The notes under the pieces: model-generated
Databases searched by the model: none
What the model was told of the DNA's origin: nothing
What the model saw: only the letters and a program-made list of their open reading frames with translations
In this document: in pieces, positions 46,337 through 58,931 of the stretch
Position numbering within the stretch: position 1 is the first letter of the stretch
Layout: each line of letters starts with the position of its first letter
Translations under genes and position numbers: made by a program
Assembly: GCA_015680685.1 (NCBI GenBank)
Contig: MNCI01029492.1
Span: 629,638 to 693,637 of the forward strand
Source: Gnetum montanum
Taxonomy: Eukaryota; Streptophyta; Gnetopsida; Gnetales; Gnetaceae
Reading direction: 5' to 3'
DNA length: 64,000 bases

Positions 46337-48044
46337 TATAATGACCAAAAATGTTAGGGGTTGAAATAGTACTCCGAGAGGCCTACAATCACATAGCCTT
46401 AACCTTGCTCCTACGTGAGGGCCTGCTGGAAAATGAAAGTGGATGCCTAGCATGATCTTGTTGATCGAACTGGAACTTACAGGTGTTACGATGAAATGTG
46501 TTTTAAGGTGCTTATGCAATGTCCATGATGTCTGCAGTGCTCACGAAGGTGAGTGTAGTTAAAGTTTTAAGTGCAAAATTAGAGGTGTGAATGTGCAAAT
46601 AAATGTGTGAACAATGAAAAATGTAAGTAAAATGCCAAAATTGCATGAAAAATGTGAAACATGCATAGAATGCAAGCTAAAGGGAAGATAGCACCACCCC
46701 AAATGGGGGGGGGGGGGGGGGGGGGGGGGAAGCAGAGTTAACTATAAATAAAATGTGAGGAGGTACACGATGTACAAACAAGCATATCAGGCAGTGTAGT
46801 CATAGTCTCAAGGTGTCTAGTTGTGAAGACTGATGTTCACCATGAAGTTTGAGCCTGCCGAATTGGGTGTCATGGTGTCCTATAGGCTGCAGTGGTGTGC
46901 GAAATGTTGGGTGGCATCCAACGGTGTCCATTGGGATCCTAAAGTTCACCAAGGTGCTAAGTGTGCTTGGGTGTAAGGGTGCTTGGAAAGCCAAAATGCC
47001 AATTGCTGAATAAAAATGTCAACCATGTTTGAAAAATGCCAAACTCGCCTTTTATTTTTCAACTCCTAGAACTTGAAACATTGGGGTATTTATAGGCCTA
47101 GGATTAGTGTGAATCACTAATCGGGTGACATGTGGTAGAGTGGTAGTTGGAACTACATTAGCCCCAACCATGCTTCCTCTAAAGCGAATGGTGTTCTACT
47201 TGTATGCTTCAATGGACCCTATGAGACTACTAGACTGTGACTATGCTGCCAAGGCTACATGTGCAACTGTCAAATAGACTGCAATGTACTTGAAAGTAAT
47301 GCAAAACAATGTAGTTTTATGCTCCTAGACTACGCTACCATTCTCTCAAGTGGTGTCAAGCATAGATACATCTTGGGGAAAATGGAGGATGCAAAAGAGA
47401 CAAAACTTCTGATCTTAGTTGTTGAAGTAATCTTGGAGCTAAGATGCAAGCTGGTGTTAATTTTTGGAAGCTTTCAAAGGTAGTTTTACACGGCCACGCT
47501 AGCTACAGTTTAGAGCATAGCCCGAGGGTTTAGGTAAATCTTATAAAAAAGTGAAGTTTAGTGCTGACTATGCTCACTATGCTTTGGAGCATAGTCCCGG
47601 CAAGGAGAGCATAGCCCAAACACTTAGAAAAATCTTACAAAAAATAATGCTTACATGCAAACTATGCTAGCTATGCTCTAGAGTGTAGCACCAAAAGTTA
47701 GAAAATCTACCAAGCTATTCCGTCCATCCCATACATGCTCAGTAGCCTCCAGCTTGACACTTAGAGAAATTTGCAAACTGGTCATTCTAAGGCTAATTAT
47801 GCTCTAGAGCATAGCATAAGGGGAAGACTGTAGTCAAGACACTTAGAAAAATTTATAGATGCTATTGATTCTTAGAAAAATTTTGCAAATTTGGACTGTT
47901 CATGTAAACTAAACTAATTAGGTTCTAGAGCATAGTTCCAACAATGGGACTATAGTCTCACACTTAGAGAAACTTTGTCAAGTTTTAACACTTAGCCAAA
48001 TCTTTAGTTGAGACCTGGGAACTGCAAATTTGGGTGGTGTTTCA
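46337..48044 (-). repeat. 5' LTR of element 2
   Basis: Full-length, 1,708 bp, starting TATAATGACCAAAAATG on the plus strand (ancestral TGTAGCGACC) and ending GGTGTTTCA. TATA box at 47087-47094, palindrome array at 47505-47950 and a 35-base G run at 46705-46739. Gag of element 1 follows at 48045. Confidence 0.88.
46705..46739. repeat. Poly-G tract of 35 bases in the 5' LTR of element 2
   Basis: Expanded from a short G group that is 4-6 long at the homologous places (about 6581 and 51200). It is at a different LTR position from the G run at 7218. Confidence 0.9.
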
Positions 48045-50456
48045 TGTCTAGCATGAAGCAATTGGTCTCAGAAGTTTAATAGCTTAAGCATCAATGGTGT
48101 GTACTTCGAGTGATCCTTGCACTCAAAGTTTGGCCTTGGGGTTGCTAGTGTTGTGGCCATTGATGATGTAGGTTGGTTGTTTGTCATAGTGCTAGAGCTA
48201 GCCACTTTGTTGTTGTTAGCTAGAGCCTTAGGTGGCTTGGCCTTTGGTTTGGCATTATTTGGCTTAGCTTCGTTGGCCACCATTGCTATAGTTATGGTTG
48301 CCTATTTTCTGTTATCCTTGTGTTTTTCCTTCTTTTTATGCAAGTTCTTATAGGCCATGTAGGCCGAGTCCTTATTAGCCTCCACCACTTCCTGAATGCT
48401 CTTAGTTTGAGGAAATGCTTGGCTGAAGGATTGCGGGGCAAGGTAATATAGCTTTGACTTAATAAAGTTGTTGACTACATCCTTGAAAATGGCCAGCAAG
48501 TGTGTTTTTGTGATGGGCTCATGGATTTCGTTGAGAGATGCACTTCAACGTTGAATGAATTTTTGCATTGGCTTTAAGTGGTCATGCTAAACTTACATCA
48601 ACTGATCCAAGGTTACCTTAGAATTCAAGTTATACTTGAAGTGTGTACAAATTGGGTGAGCAACTCCTCCAAAGAAGAAATGGAGGCCTTGGGGAGTGCA
48701 TGGTACTAATCTAGTGCCTTGCCAATCAAGGACATGGTAAACACATGAATAATTGTATGCAGCCACATCTACAGTAGAAATAATTCTAACCAAAAGGTCA
48801 CTAGATGAGCATTAGGGTTTCCTTCACCATTGTATTTGGTGAAATGGGGTAATGGGACCTTGGTGGAAAATGCTAATGGTGGAACCATGAGACTAATTAG
48901 ATTGTATTGGTAAAAGTCCATCACATGGATAGTTTCAAAGGAGGCAGATTTGAGTCACTTGACCTCTTTAGTCAGAGTCTGAATGAGATGAAATGCTTGA
49001 TCCAAACCTGGGGTGGTTGTGGTGGGCTGCCTTGGTTATGCTACCCACTATCCTATTTGGGTGGCCCATGACTTGGCTCTAGGTTGTGTGATCACACGTG
49101 ATGCTTGTTGCGTGGGCTATGTGATGGACACTGCACCTGGCCCCGCCATGTGTTTGTGGGTTAGGCCATTGTGAAGGGTGTCAACATGATAGGCAAGAAA
49201 AATGATGCTTGAGTCGTATGTGGCTAACAAATGTACACAGTGTGCACATAAGGTTGCATAGGCATAATAGTTAATGGTACGAAACACTGAATAGGATGAA
49301 TAGACTAAACGGGTTGCAAAGATATGATGTATGACGAAGGGCAAGCTAAAAGAAAGTGCAACATCCTAGTGCATCTGTTATGTTTGGTGGGTTGCCCACA
49401 TGGGCATAGACTTAGGTAGTAACACCTGGCTTATGACTGTGTTCAAAAAGATGGAGGGGTGAGATAGTGGAGGCATGAAGGTGGAGGATGTCTACTGGAA
49501 TGAGGTGTGGAACGAGTCTTCATGCTCTAATTGAGCTTCAAACTCATCCAACACCTCCTACAGGGGCTCCTCGTAGTTAGTTCCTGCCTCACGCTTGATG
49601 TTTTGGAAAGGCTATCTAGCATCCATTAGTAAGGTTCTATGAGCAAAATGAAATCCATAGTGGAGGGGAAGTATTCCTTCTAATTTCAGTGGATAAGCTT
49701 AAAACTACATTTGGCATCCATTTCTTGGCTGTCTACATAAAAACCTGCCTAGAGCTTTAAGCAAATGAAGTTATATTGCTCATCATTGAGCACCATTTCT
49801 AAGTTTTGAGACTATGCTCCCCACCATTCGGACTATGCTCTAAAGCATAGTCAGTGTAGTTGACACCAATAGCCTAGATTTGCAAAATTTTCCTATGTGT
49901 CGATAACAACCATAGATTTTTCTAAGTGTTGGACTACACTCTTCCTACTAAGACTATGCTCTAGAGCATAGTTAGCATAGCTAGCACATAAATGTCCAGT
50001 TTTACATATTTTCCTAATCTAGGTTGGCATGGAACAAACAGTTCGATAGATTTTCCAACTTCTAAGGCTACGCTTCCTACTACGCTCCAGGGCATAGTTA
50101 GCATAGTCTACATGAAGACATCAATTTTTGGCAAATTTTCGTAAGTGTTATGGCTATGCTCTCACTATTGAGACTACACTTTAGAGCGTAGTTAGTATAG
50201 TTTTCATTGGACCTCACTTTTTGGCAAAATTTATCTAACTTTTGGACTACGATCCAAAACATAGTTAGCATAGTCATGCAAAACTACCTCCAGAAGCCTC
50301 TAGAACTCAGCACTGGCCTTTATCTTAGATCCAACATTAAGATAACCTCTATTCTACTAGTATGGGACCTCTAGGATGGTCAATCTAGATCTTTTGCTGA
50401 ATAGGTCGAAGAATAACCATGCTTAAAGCGGAGGTTGAAGGCTGCTTGGGATTCAT
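48045..50456 (-). pseudogene. Gag of element 1, N-terminal part
   Basis: ATG at 50456 (MNPKQPSTSAL). The core gag segments are at 48800-48300 (LAIFKDVVNNFIKSKLYYL). The region matches element 2 gag from its start to about 44090, then is cut by insertion of element 2. A foreign inverted LTR piece lies inside it (49803-50331). Broken by many stops. Confidence 0.75.
49803..50331 (+). repeat. Inverted U3 fragment within gag of element 1
   Basis: About 530 bp reading as the reverse complement of LTR positions equivalent to 51905-52460, including four palindromes (such as gactatgctctagagcatag) and the phrase ctccagaagcctctagaactcagcactgg. It interrupts the gag N-terminal region between the NF..KFQ motif and the start codon. 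Confidence 0.8.
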
Positions 50457-50810
50457 GGTGCAAGGGGTAGATGCAAAAGTTGCTATTTGCAAGAGGCGAA
50501 GAAAAGGCTACCTCTGCTAACTAGAGAAAATGACTAAGTACAAAAATGTAGAAAAAATGGCTAAGTATAAAACTGTTGAAAAAAATGGCTAATTGTAAAA
50601 ATGTAGAAAAAGTGACTTAGTGTAAACTGTCGAAAAAATGGCTAACTCTTGGACTATGCCCTCTACATTGAAAGCCAACTACACTCTCTTGAGTGCCTAG
50701 AATTTGGCTAAGTGCAAGGGGTAGAAACCAACGATGAGGACCAATCTACATTGGGGTGCAGAGAGCATGCAAGGCAACAACCAAGGGAGTCAAAAAAGAA
50801 AATGGTGAAG

Positions 50811-50828
50811 CTCCTCTTTCTAGTGCCT
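50811..50828 (-). promoter_or_regulatory. Primer-binding site of element 1 (decayed)
   Basis: AGGCACTAGAAAGAGGAG on the minus strand, 6 nt from the LTR. Spacing and core match the other three sites. Confidence 0.5.
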
Positions 50829-50834
50829 AAAAAC

Positions 50835-52509
50835 TATAGTGACCAAAAACATCAGAGGGTAGAATGGAACATTGAGAGGTCTACAGTCATACAACTTTGA
50901 TCCTATGTCCACATGAGGGCTTGCTGGAAATGGAGGTAGGGTATCTAGAACAGTCTTGTCGATCGAACTGGGACTTATAGGGTGTTATGCCAAAACGAAT
51001 GCCAAGTGTTTGCATGGTATTTGCAATGTCCACAGTGTTAACTAGGGTGAGCATAGTTGAGGTTTTCGATGCAAAAAGAGGGGGAAAACACACAAATATG
51101 TGCAAGAAAACAACAAAAAATGTAAGTAAAATGCTATAATGTGAGAGAAATGCTAAAAATGTTAGGATGTGAGCAAGAGAGAAAGTGACACCATCCCAAA
51201 TGGGGGGAGCATAGTTAACTGCAAAGAAACAATGGGGAGGTACATAGTGTACAAACAGGCATAATAGGTAGCATAGTCATAGTCTTAGGGTGTCTAGGTC
51301 ATGACAACTGATGTCTACCATGAAGTTTGGGCTTGCTAGGTTGGCTACTGTGGTGTCCTATAGGCTGCAATGGTCTACAGTGTGCTAGGCAATGTGCAAC
51401 AATGCTATGCTGGAGTGCACTAGTGTCTACCAAATGCCAACTATGCTTAGACGCAGGAGTGCCAAGAATGCCAACACTTAAATTTACCAACTTTACTTTC
51501 AGTTTTCCCACCCTTAGAATTTGGAACATTGGGGTATTTATAGGGCTAGGAATAGCGCAAATCACAGATTAGATACCATGTGGAAAAGGGGTAGTTGGGA
51601 CTATGCTAGTCCCAACTATACTTCCATTGAAGAAAATGGTGTTCTACTAGTATGCCCTAATGGACCCTGTGAGACTACCAAACCATGACTACGCTACCAA
51701 GACTATATGTGCAAGTGACAAAAAAATCACAATGTACCTAAAAACAATGCAAAATAGTGTAGTTTTGGAGATTACGCTTCAGGACTACGTTGTCTACTCC
51801 CTCAAGTGGTGTCGAGTGTAGGTACAATTTGGGGGGAAATAGGGGATGCAAAAGAAATGCAAATTGATGATCCTACTTGTCAAATGAATGTTAGAGTTGA
51901 GATGAAGGCTAGTGTTGAGTTCTAGAGGCTCCTAGAGGTAGTTCTACATGACTACATTGACAATGCTCTGGGGTGTAGTCCAAAAGTTAGACAAATTTTG
52001 CCAAAAAGTGAGGTTCAGTGTAGACTACGTTGAATGCACTCTAGAGCATAGTCCTGGCAGTGTGAGCATAGCCTTGACACATGGAAAAATCTATCAAAAA
52101 TTAGTGTCTTCATGAAAACTACACTAACTATGCTCTAGAGTGTAGGCTTAGAAGCTAGAAAATTTGTCAAACTATTTCTTTCAAGCCAACCCAACTTGAT
52201 AGCTTCTGGCTTGACACTTAGGCAAATTTGCAAAATTGGTAATTTATGTGCCGATTATGCTAACTATGCTCTAAAGTGTAGTCCTGGCAGGGAGAACATA
52301 GTTTAACACTTAGAAAAATCTACGGCTATTGTTGACACTTAGGAAAATTTTGTAAATTTGGGTTTTCTATGTCAACTATGCTAACTATGCTCTAGAGCAT
52401 AGTCCCAGTGATGGGGAGTGTAGTCTCAACACTTAGAAAAGTTTTCCAAGTTTTGACATTCGAAAAATTTGTAGTGGAAACTTAGGAGCCCAAATTTGGT
52501 GGTGTTTCA
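50835..52509 (-). repeat. 5' LTR of element 1
   Basis: Pairs with 6220-7919. Starts TATAGTGACCAAAAAC on the plus strand and ends GGTGTTTCA. TATA box at 51535-51542; palindromes at 51955-52430, one a perfect 20-mer (52384-52403). Confidence 0.88.
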
Positions 52510-52514
52510 CTACA
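52510..52514. repeat. Target-site duplication CTACA (right)
   Basis: Partner of 6215-6219. Copia gag resumes immediately after it. Confidence 0.85.
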
Positions 52515-53060
52515 AAATTCACAAACCTATTTATTTTTATCATATAATATGACCATGACTTGATGTGCCTTTTTTTGCATGGAGTAATTATAATTGTACT
52601 CTTCTAGATTCCTAAGACATAGGTGAACCTTATAAGAAAATAGTTGAGAGGCTTACCTTTCAATACTTTCATATTCTCAAACTCTATCCTCACCATTATC
52701 TCCTTTCTCTTCCTATTTGCTTCATTTCTTGTATAATCTTCTTGAAGAGTATCCTAACATTTTTTTTAGGTATTTTTAGTTACAATCTTAGCACCAATGG
52801 CCTCATTACAGCTAGTACAAATGGTCATTTTAGCAAAAGCATGTAACTCCATATCCTTAAACAATTGTCTTATTTGTTTTCTAGTTAGGGCATTTACATT
52901 ATGAGGGATTACTTAACCATTCTTAACATAGAATCATATTTCATTAATTTGCAATAATAACTTGACCAAAATAGACCAACAAGAAAAATATTAGGAGTCA
53001 TTAGAGATTACACTTCAGCTTGAAATGTTTTTTTAAAGCCATATCTTCTTCTTTACTTCT
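52515..53060 (-). pseudogene. Copia gag N-terminal relic
   Basis: Read on the minus strand through several frame changes: FHVGLFWSSYYCKLMKYDS (52960), then a UBN2-like segment RIEFENMKVLKGKPLNYFL (52690), continuing to the TSD. It joins in order with the gag remainder at 6219 and below, so the two copia pieces were one element before element 1 arrived. Confidence 0.7.
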
Positions 53061-53071
53061 GAAACACCTCA

Positions 53072-53083
53072 GCTTTAATACCA
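53072..53083 (-). promoter_or_regulatory. Copia primer-binding site
   Basis: TGGTATTAAAGC on the minus strand, two transitions away from TGGTATCAGAGC, the initiator-Met tRNA site used by most plant copia elements. The copia 5' LTR should therefore begin at about 53086 and extend upward. Confidence 0.65.
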
Positions 53084-53085
53084 AC

Positions 53086-56000
53086 TATTAGGGTTATGCA
53101 ATGGAATAAGATCCTTGTCAACTTTCTACCTCTAAAATCTAGACTCCTAATTCATTGATTTTGTTGACTACAAATGGGACCATGATCAGAGGATGGGTCA
53201 TGGTGATAAACAACAAGTTGTCATATCTAGTCATGAGTCATGTTTAGGTTGTGTTTATTTACCATGAGTTGTGGTCATGTAGAAATAAAGAAAAAATTAA
53301 AACTAGGTAAACAATGAGTTGACCATAGGTCATGGTTAGGTTGTGAAGGTTGTTCCAAACTTCCTTGTACATCCTTATACTTTAAACTATTGACCATGGA
53401 TCTTGGTAACCAAAATGATAAACCACAAGTTGACAACAAGTCATGATCTTCATAGATTTTGAAAAGGAACTTACAGGTCATAGTAAAATCATAATCTTTA
53501 CCACAGGTCATGTGATAATTATGAAATTACAAGAAAATAGAGAATGGTAATTTTGAACTACAACTAGAAAAATATAGCAGTTTTAACCTTACTTACAAGA
53601 CTTAAAAAACATGTCATACAACCTTTAAACATGTTGTGAGAGGCTTAAGTTAAAAGAAAAACATTAAAAACATCTCTAAATAATCAAATTTGTGCTAGAT
53701 GTACAAAAATAAGAAAAACATGCATAAACCCTTTTAACTACTCTTAGCTGACCACAAATGCTTCATAAAACTAACATGAAACCTGAAAAAACCCTTTACA
53801 CAAGTTAGTATAATCTAGAATAAGCTCATGCAAGACAAGAAATGAGCTTTTACATCAAATCCATGAGAAAAGGGATAAAACCTTCTTTAAGCCTTCAACA
53901 TGCATATGAAATTATAAAACATGACTTAAATCTAAAAACTAGAAGAACATCCCTTTAAACTAAACATAAATCCACTTTATGCTACTTAAATTCTTCAAAG
54001 GAAACATAAAGAAACATGACATAAATTCAAAATTTTGAGAGAACTTAAACTATGAGAAATTATATGAGAAACATGTAAAATTGTATGAGAATGAGAGAAA
54101 CTATACAAATGCAATGTGTGAGACCTTAAGAGAAGAATCCTTGGAGGGGTTTTCACTCCTCAAGATGAGAGATGCATGCTGTAAGAATGGAAGAAAATAG
54201 AAAATAGGATGAATCTAGGAGAGCTTCAACCAAGTATACAAAAGATTTATACAAACACTTGTAATGAAGTAAAAAAAGAACTTCTCTATTCACTTTAATC
54301 ATGCAAGGTAATTACAATGGAAGGGGTTCACCCCTATTGATACTTTTTAGTGGAGGATCTTACCTCTTTTGTCATGGATGTCTCATGAAGGCTTTTTGTA
54401 AATCATTTAGCTTAGAATGGAGGAGGAATGAATGAGTTATAAAATAAAATATGGAATTTAAATAAAAATATTAAAATCAATAAAATAAATACACAAATAA
54501 AATGTACTCAGTAATGCTCACCATCTTTAATTTTGCTAAAATTAAATTATGATTCACAATATCACTGTCATAGATCCTTAGATGCTATAGACTCTTCATA
54601 GGGTGAACTTCAAGCTTGGTTTCTCATAGGACTTCCAAGAACCTTGCAAATCTTAGAACAGAATGTGATGTTCTTGTAGGACACACTCATAATCCCTTGA
54701 GGCAAAGATAATACAATAAACACTTGTATGCTTAAGTAAAAACCCCTCAAGTTTATCATGGAGGCCTCTCTTTAGAGAGAATCTATACTCCTCAAAGCAA
54801 AGAGAGATTATGAAAAATATATAATATAGAAGGAATGATTATAGAAATCAAAGCTACACACATTATGTTTAAGATTTAGGGTAAGAGTAATAGAAATAGG
54901 AAGCCATAGATAAGAATGAATATACAAATGATATAGCAATGATAGGTCAATAGATTAGAGTAACATGAACAAAGTAATGTATCAAATTCAATTAGAACCC
55001 TAGGAGAATGGCATACCAATGATAGTATAGCTTCCAACAATAAATCTTCTAACCCCTTTTTGAAGCTTAAGTAATGTAAACCCCTGAATTAGCAAGCCAA
55101 GAATGGCAAGATGCCCAAGCAATCCATTGGGTTTATGCCAAAGGGTATCTTGGATTGATGATTTGAAGATTTGGGCACATTCTCTTATAAACTTTGTGTC
55201 CCAAGAAGTTTCCCATATCAAACTGGAATTAGGAAAACAACTATGAATTACTTTTTTATTTGAAACAACAAGTACTTGCAACATCCATCCTACAAAGGCT
55301 AGCATTCAAGTGTGACTTCTGAATCTTTGTGGCACACCCACCATGTCATTTAGTTGTCCTCTATTGATATGTCCACCTCTAAGCCTAGACATTCACTCTA
55401 TGGGATGTCTACCCTACGTGAAACATGGATTTAGGACCTTGTCTTCACTCAACTTAGACATTCAATATTAAATGTGGACATTCACCTTACCTCTAAGAAT
55501 GAGAAATGAGAAACTTAACATGTTGAATTTTGCTTCTATACATCCCAAGTCCTTCAAATGAACTTGTACCTTCTTCTGTGACCTCCACTCTTGTCTTATA
55601 ATTAGCAACTTGATTGATATCTTGGACACAAGCATAACCAAACATACTTCATTTTTTAGTTTTTAGATCATCAAGAACATAGAATAGATCAATACTTTTA
55701 GCCCCTCCTTTCTATTTTTGAACATTTTCTCTCAACCTAACCTTCCATGATCCTTTTTACAAAACAAACAATACTTATATCTCCTACTACATGGAAACAA
55801 AGACTTGAACATGAAAACAAAGACCATCACTATATTCTACTCTACTCAACATGAAAAGAAGAAGTTCACGTAGGAGTTAGAGGTGCACATTCATACTATT
55901 TCTAACATGTCTACACTCTATTCAAGGTACATATCATTATCTTTCCAAATTTCATCCTACTATATATACTCAAACAACTATCAACAAATATGACAACATG

Positions 56001-58590
56001 ATCATCATCCTTTCCTTGTCCCAACAAAATCAACAAATATAAGATAAAAAACAAAATTTTAGCCAAAAGTGTATAACTAAAGATCAATAAAGCCATGAAA
56101 CACACTTGCAAACTTAGCCATGGGTATTTTGATAATGAAAATTAACTATTTTTATTTGCCACATGAGCTATAAGTGATAAATAAGTTTAACCTTACCTTC
56201 TACATATGTTTGAGCATCTTAGGTAGAAGCTATATTTTCAGGATTCACAAATCTTGAAAAATTTTTGCATACAAAAGTGCATCAAATCCACCACACATAC
56301 TTCTAATTAAAATTTAAATTAAAAGATGAGATTTAATGAATCCAAAATGGGAAAGAAAGAAAAATAATTAGATGTATTGCATTAATTAATATGTGATTTA
56401 GACCTTTAATGTGGAGAATCTTTTAACATTATTTTATGTTGATAAATATAATTTAGATATTTTATTATATTTTAATTTCCTCAATTCCTAACTTTCAAGA
56501 ATCATATTCATTTGATGCGTAGATCAAGAAGCATATATTTTACAAGGTACAAGTTTCATGTTTTTGGAGAGAATATAAATAATATATTATATTAATTTTT
56601 CACTGTATTAGAAGCTAAGGATAACCATTTATTTTAAACTCCAACCTTGGATACGTGAATAGTAAAATGCAAGTTACCAAATCTTGTGTGCCTTTAATAA
56701 AGATATATACCAAGAATTCCCAATTTCTTATAAAATGTTCAATCATAGAATTGTTGTTCATTTTCTATGTTGACTTCATGTTTATTTTCTAGGTTGATGT
56801 TTGATGGGCCAGTCACATGAGAAAAAAATGAGTTGTAATGATCATCACAGCTATTGTGATGGTCATTGTTCATAGCCAATTTAAAATCTAGGGTAAAATC
56901 ATAGTTCAAGATGAGCTATAGCTATTATGGATGGTTTTCTTGATGTCTATACATTATTTAATGTGGTTAATGCTTTGATTTTATAAAGTCATTCAAAGAA
57001 AGGGAATTTTAAAATGCTATTTTTGAACATACTTATTGTTCAAAATTGCAACTCCTCAGCTTGAATGTTGTCACTATAACAATGTGAAAATGAGCTTAGT
57101 TGCAAACCACCTCTCCATGTGATTAGCACATGAGCTCATTTTCGATTGAACCAAGTTTTCCTCATGTAATGAGTTTTATCATATATGAAATCTATGCAAT
57201 AATCACTTCAAACTAAGATCTCTATAGTATGCATATGGAGAATTCACATGATCTTAGTCTAGTTAACTAACTGTGATGTAGAGCTTTTTCGAATCACAAA
57301 ATTTAAAAATTCAATGAAGTTAACCAAAATAGAGCTAAGCATGAATAGTGATTAGTAAACTCATATCCATGAGCTATTGGATAAACTCTAAATTAATTTT
57401 TGTAGGGTAAACTTAATGTACAACCTCACTAAGTAGTTGAGAGCATGTGACTCTTAATGTGCAAGGGCATAAGTAACACCATAATTTATGCTAATGTTGC
57501 AAACATACCTCTTTTCTCTTTCTTGTAACAACATACTTTATGCTAATGATGCTGTAAACTTATTACACACCATCATTCATGTTGCTACTGCAAACATACC
57601 ACTTTCATGTGCATGTATTTGAGGTCAATCTTTGAATCCTTAGAATGATCATACAGGAGCCCTATAGCAAAAAACATAGCTCAAAAAAACATAAATCCAT
57701 ACTAGTAGTTTCTGTAACAGCAATGGCGATGGTGATGGCCAATGCTAATGATAAATTCTGAGTATACCAAAATACAGCCATTTTTTTTTTTGCACTATTA
57801 ACATGTAGTTTGAAGCCATCCAGTTCTAAGTTTGCTACTATAATTACTTTTTGCATAGTTTCTTCTCTTGCTTTTATCCTTGCTACACTTTAGTTAGTTT
57901 TAATGGTTACTTTAACCTCCTTAACATGTTTACATTAATGGAAAACCATCTTTTTCAATGGCTTTGGTTTTTCATGCTTTATAATGTTTGTTGAATTTTT
58001 TCTTTGCGCTGTTGCAAAGAAGCTAGGATCATGGAGCTTATCGCTTCCCTTAGCATCCTTCCATTTTTCATTAGTAAGTGATTCTAATCATAATCTTTGT
58101 TTTGTTTTAATTTTCCATTATACTGCTTTGTAATTTTTTTAAGAAATCTTTTTTTGATACATTATTCATGATAGATGTCTTGTTGTCAATTGAATGATAG
58201 ATGAAATAGTGAAGTTCATATAGATACTACTTGGGCTGATTTTTGTAGTGATAACCATAGCTCTAGTTAAGGCTATTTACCTGAAAATGTTGGTAGCATC
58301 TTTGATGCATCCACTAACCAAATATTAGCAAAATTAAAGCTATTTGAGCTAGCATCTTTATAGTGTCCCAAACAAAGAACATTAAGTGTATGCAAGCTAG
58401 ATTTTGTGCCAATTCGCCATGGAATGCAGTGGTCTGAGGCAAGATAGGATATAACAATTTCTTCATCCATTTCAAATAGAATTTCATATGTAAGTATTGT
58501 GGCCAACCTCACCCATGCTATCACACATGGCCATGATCAAAAAAAATATTCTATAAAATCATATACCATTTCACCAAGAAATATTAATGT
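53086..58590. other. AT-rich sequence with no recognisable gene
   Basis: Its first part should be the copia 5' LTR (start TATTAGGGTTATGC at 53086), but I could not find its outer end. Repeats of ggtcatggt and accatgagttgtggtcatg occur at 53180-53520. Open frames such as 55000-55305, 55911-56111 and 58273-58524 (all minus) have no motif or relative in the window and lie in AT-rich sequence. I do not call them genes. Confidence 0.5.
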
Positions 58591-58710
58591 GCAAGAAGGT
58601 GGACTAACATGCAAGATAGTGAACCAATGAGTGGGGAGGTGGATCGACATGCAGGAAGGTGAACCAAGGTGCAAGAAGATGGAGTGACGTGTAGGGAGGT
58701 GAAACATCAT
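58590..58710. repeat. About 20-bp minisatellite
   Basis: Six degenerate units such as gtgcaagaaggtggactaac and atgcaggaaggtgaaccaag in a row. Confidence 0.75.
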
Positions 58711-58931
58711 TAGCAAGTGGTTATAAAGTAGAGAATGAAGGAGATGTTAAGGGGGGAGCAAGGGCCTCCTTAACAAATTAGGCTCTCTTCTTGAACAGCT
58801 GCATCTCTCTTCATTGAGGTACACACCATTGGGTAGAGAGGTCTCTAGGGGTAGCAACTTGATACACATGCCATCAATTGAGTTACATACTACTTAGATA
58901 ACTTGGTAATGAGGGGCAAGCATTAAACCAT

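Larger units (their letters stand above)
23050..48044 (-). mobile_element. Element 2: family-A Ty3/gypsy element inside gag of element 1
   Basis: Same family and internal order as element 1: 5' LTR 46337-48044, primer site, gag from ATG 45968, protease, pro/RT intron with antisense gene, RT, RNase H and integrase (partly deleted), post-integrase intron, polypurine tract, truncated 3' LTR 23050-24018. Gag of element 1 flanks it on both sides. The left boundary lost about 0.7 kb of LTR together with about 100 bp of target, so no TSD remains. Element 3 is inserted near the 5' end of its intron. Confidence 0.85.
6220..52509 (-). mobile_element. Element 1: nested Tat/Ogre-like Ty3/gypsy retrotransposon
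   Basis: A complete but dead element whose two LTRs (about 1700 and 1675 bp) are flanked by the TSD CTACA. Minus-strand order is 5' LTR (50835-52509), primer site, gag (50456 down to about 48045, then 23049 down), protease, long pro/RT intron with an antisense gene, RT, RNase H, integrase, post-integrase intron, polypurine tract and 3' LTR (6220-7919). Elements 2 and 3 account for about 25 kb of its span. No chromodomain follows integrase, and pro/RT introns are known from Ogre, which together favour the Tat/Ogre group over chromoviruses. By eye the LTRs differ by roughly 10-15 percent, so the insertion is old. Confidence 0.85.

Noticed and set aside
55000-55305. 101-residue minus-strand frame as a host gene
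   Set aside because: No motif, no homologue in the window, and no splice or promoter context that I can support; left as unassigned.
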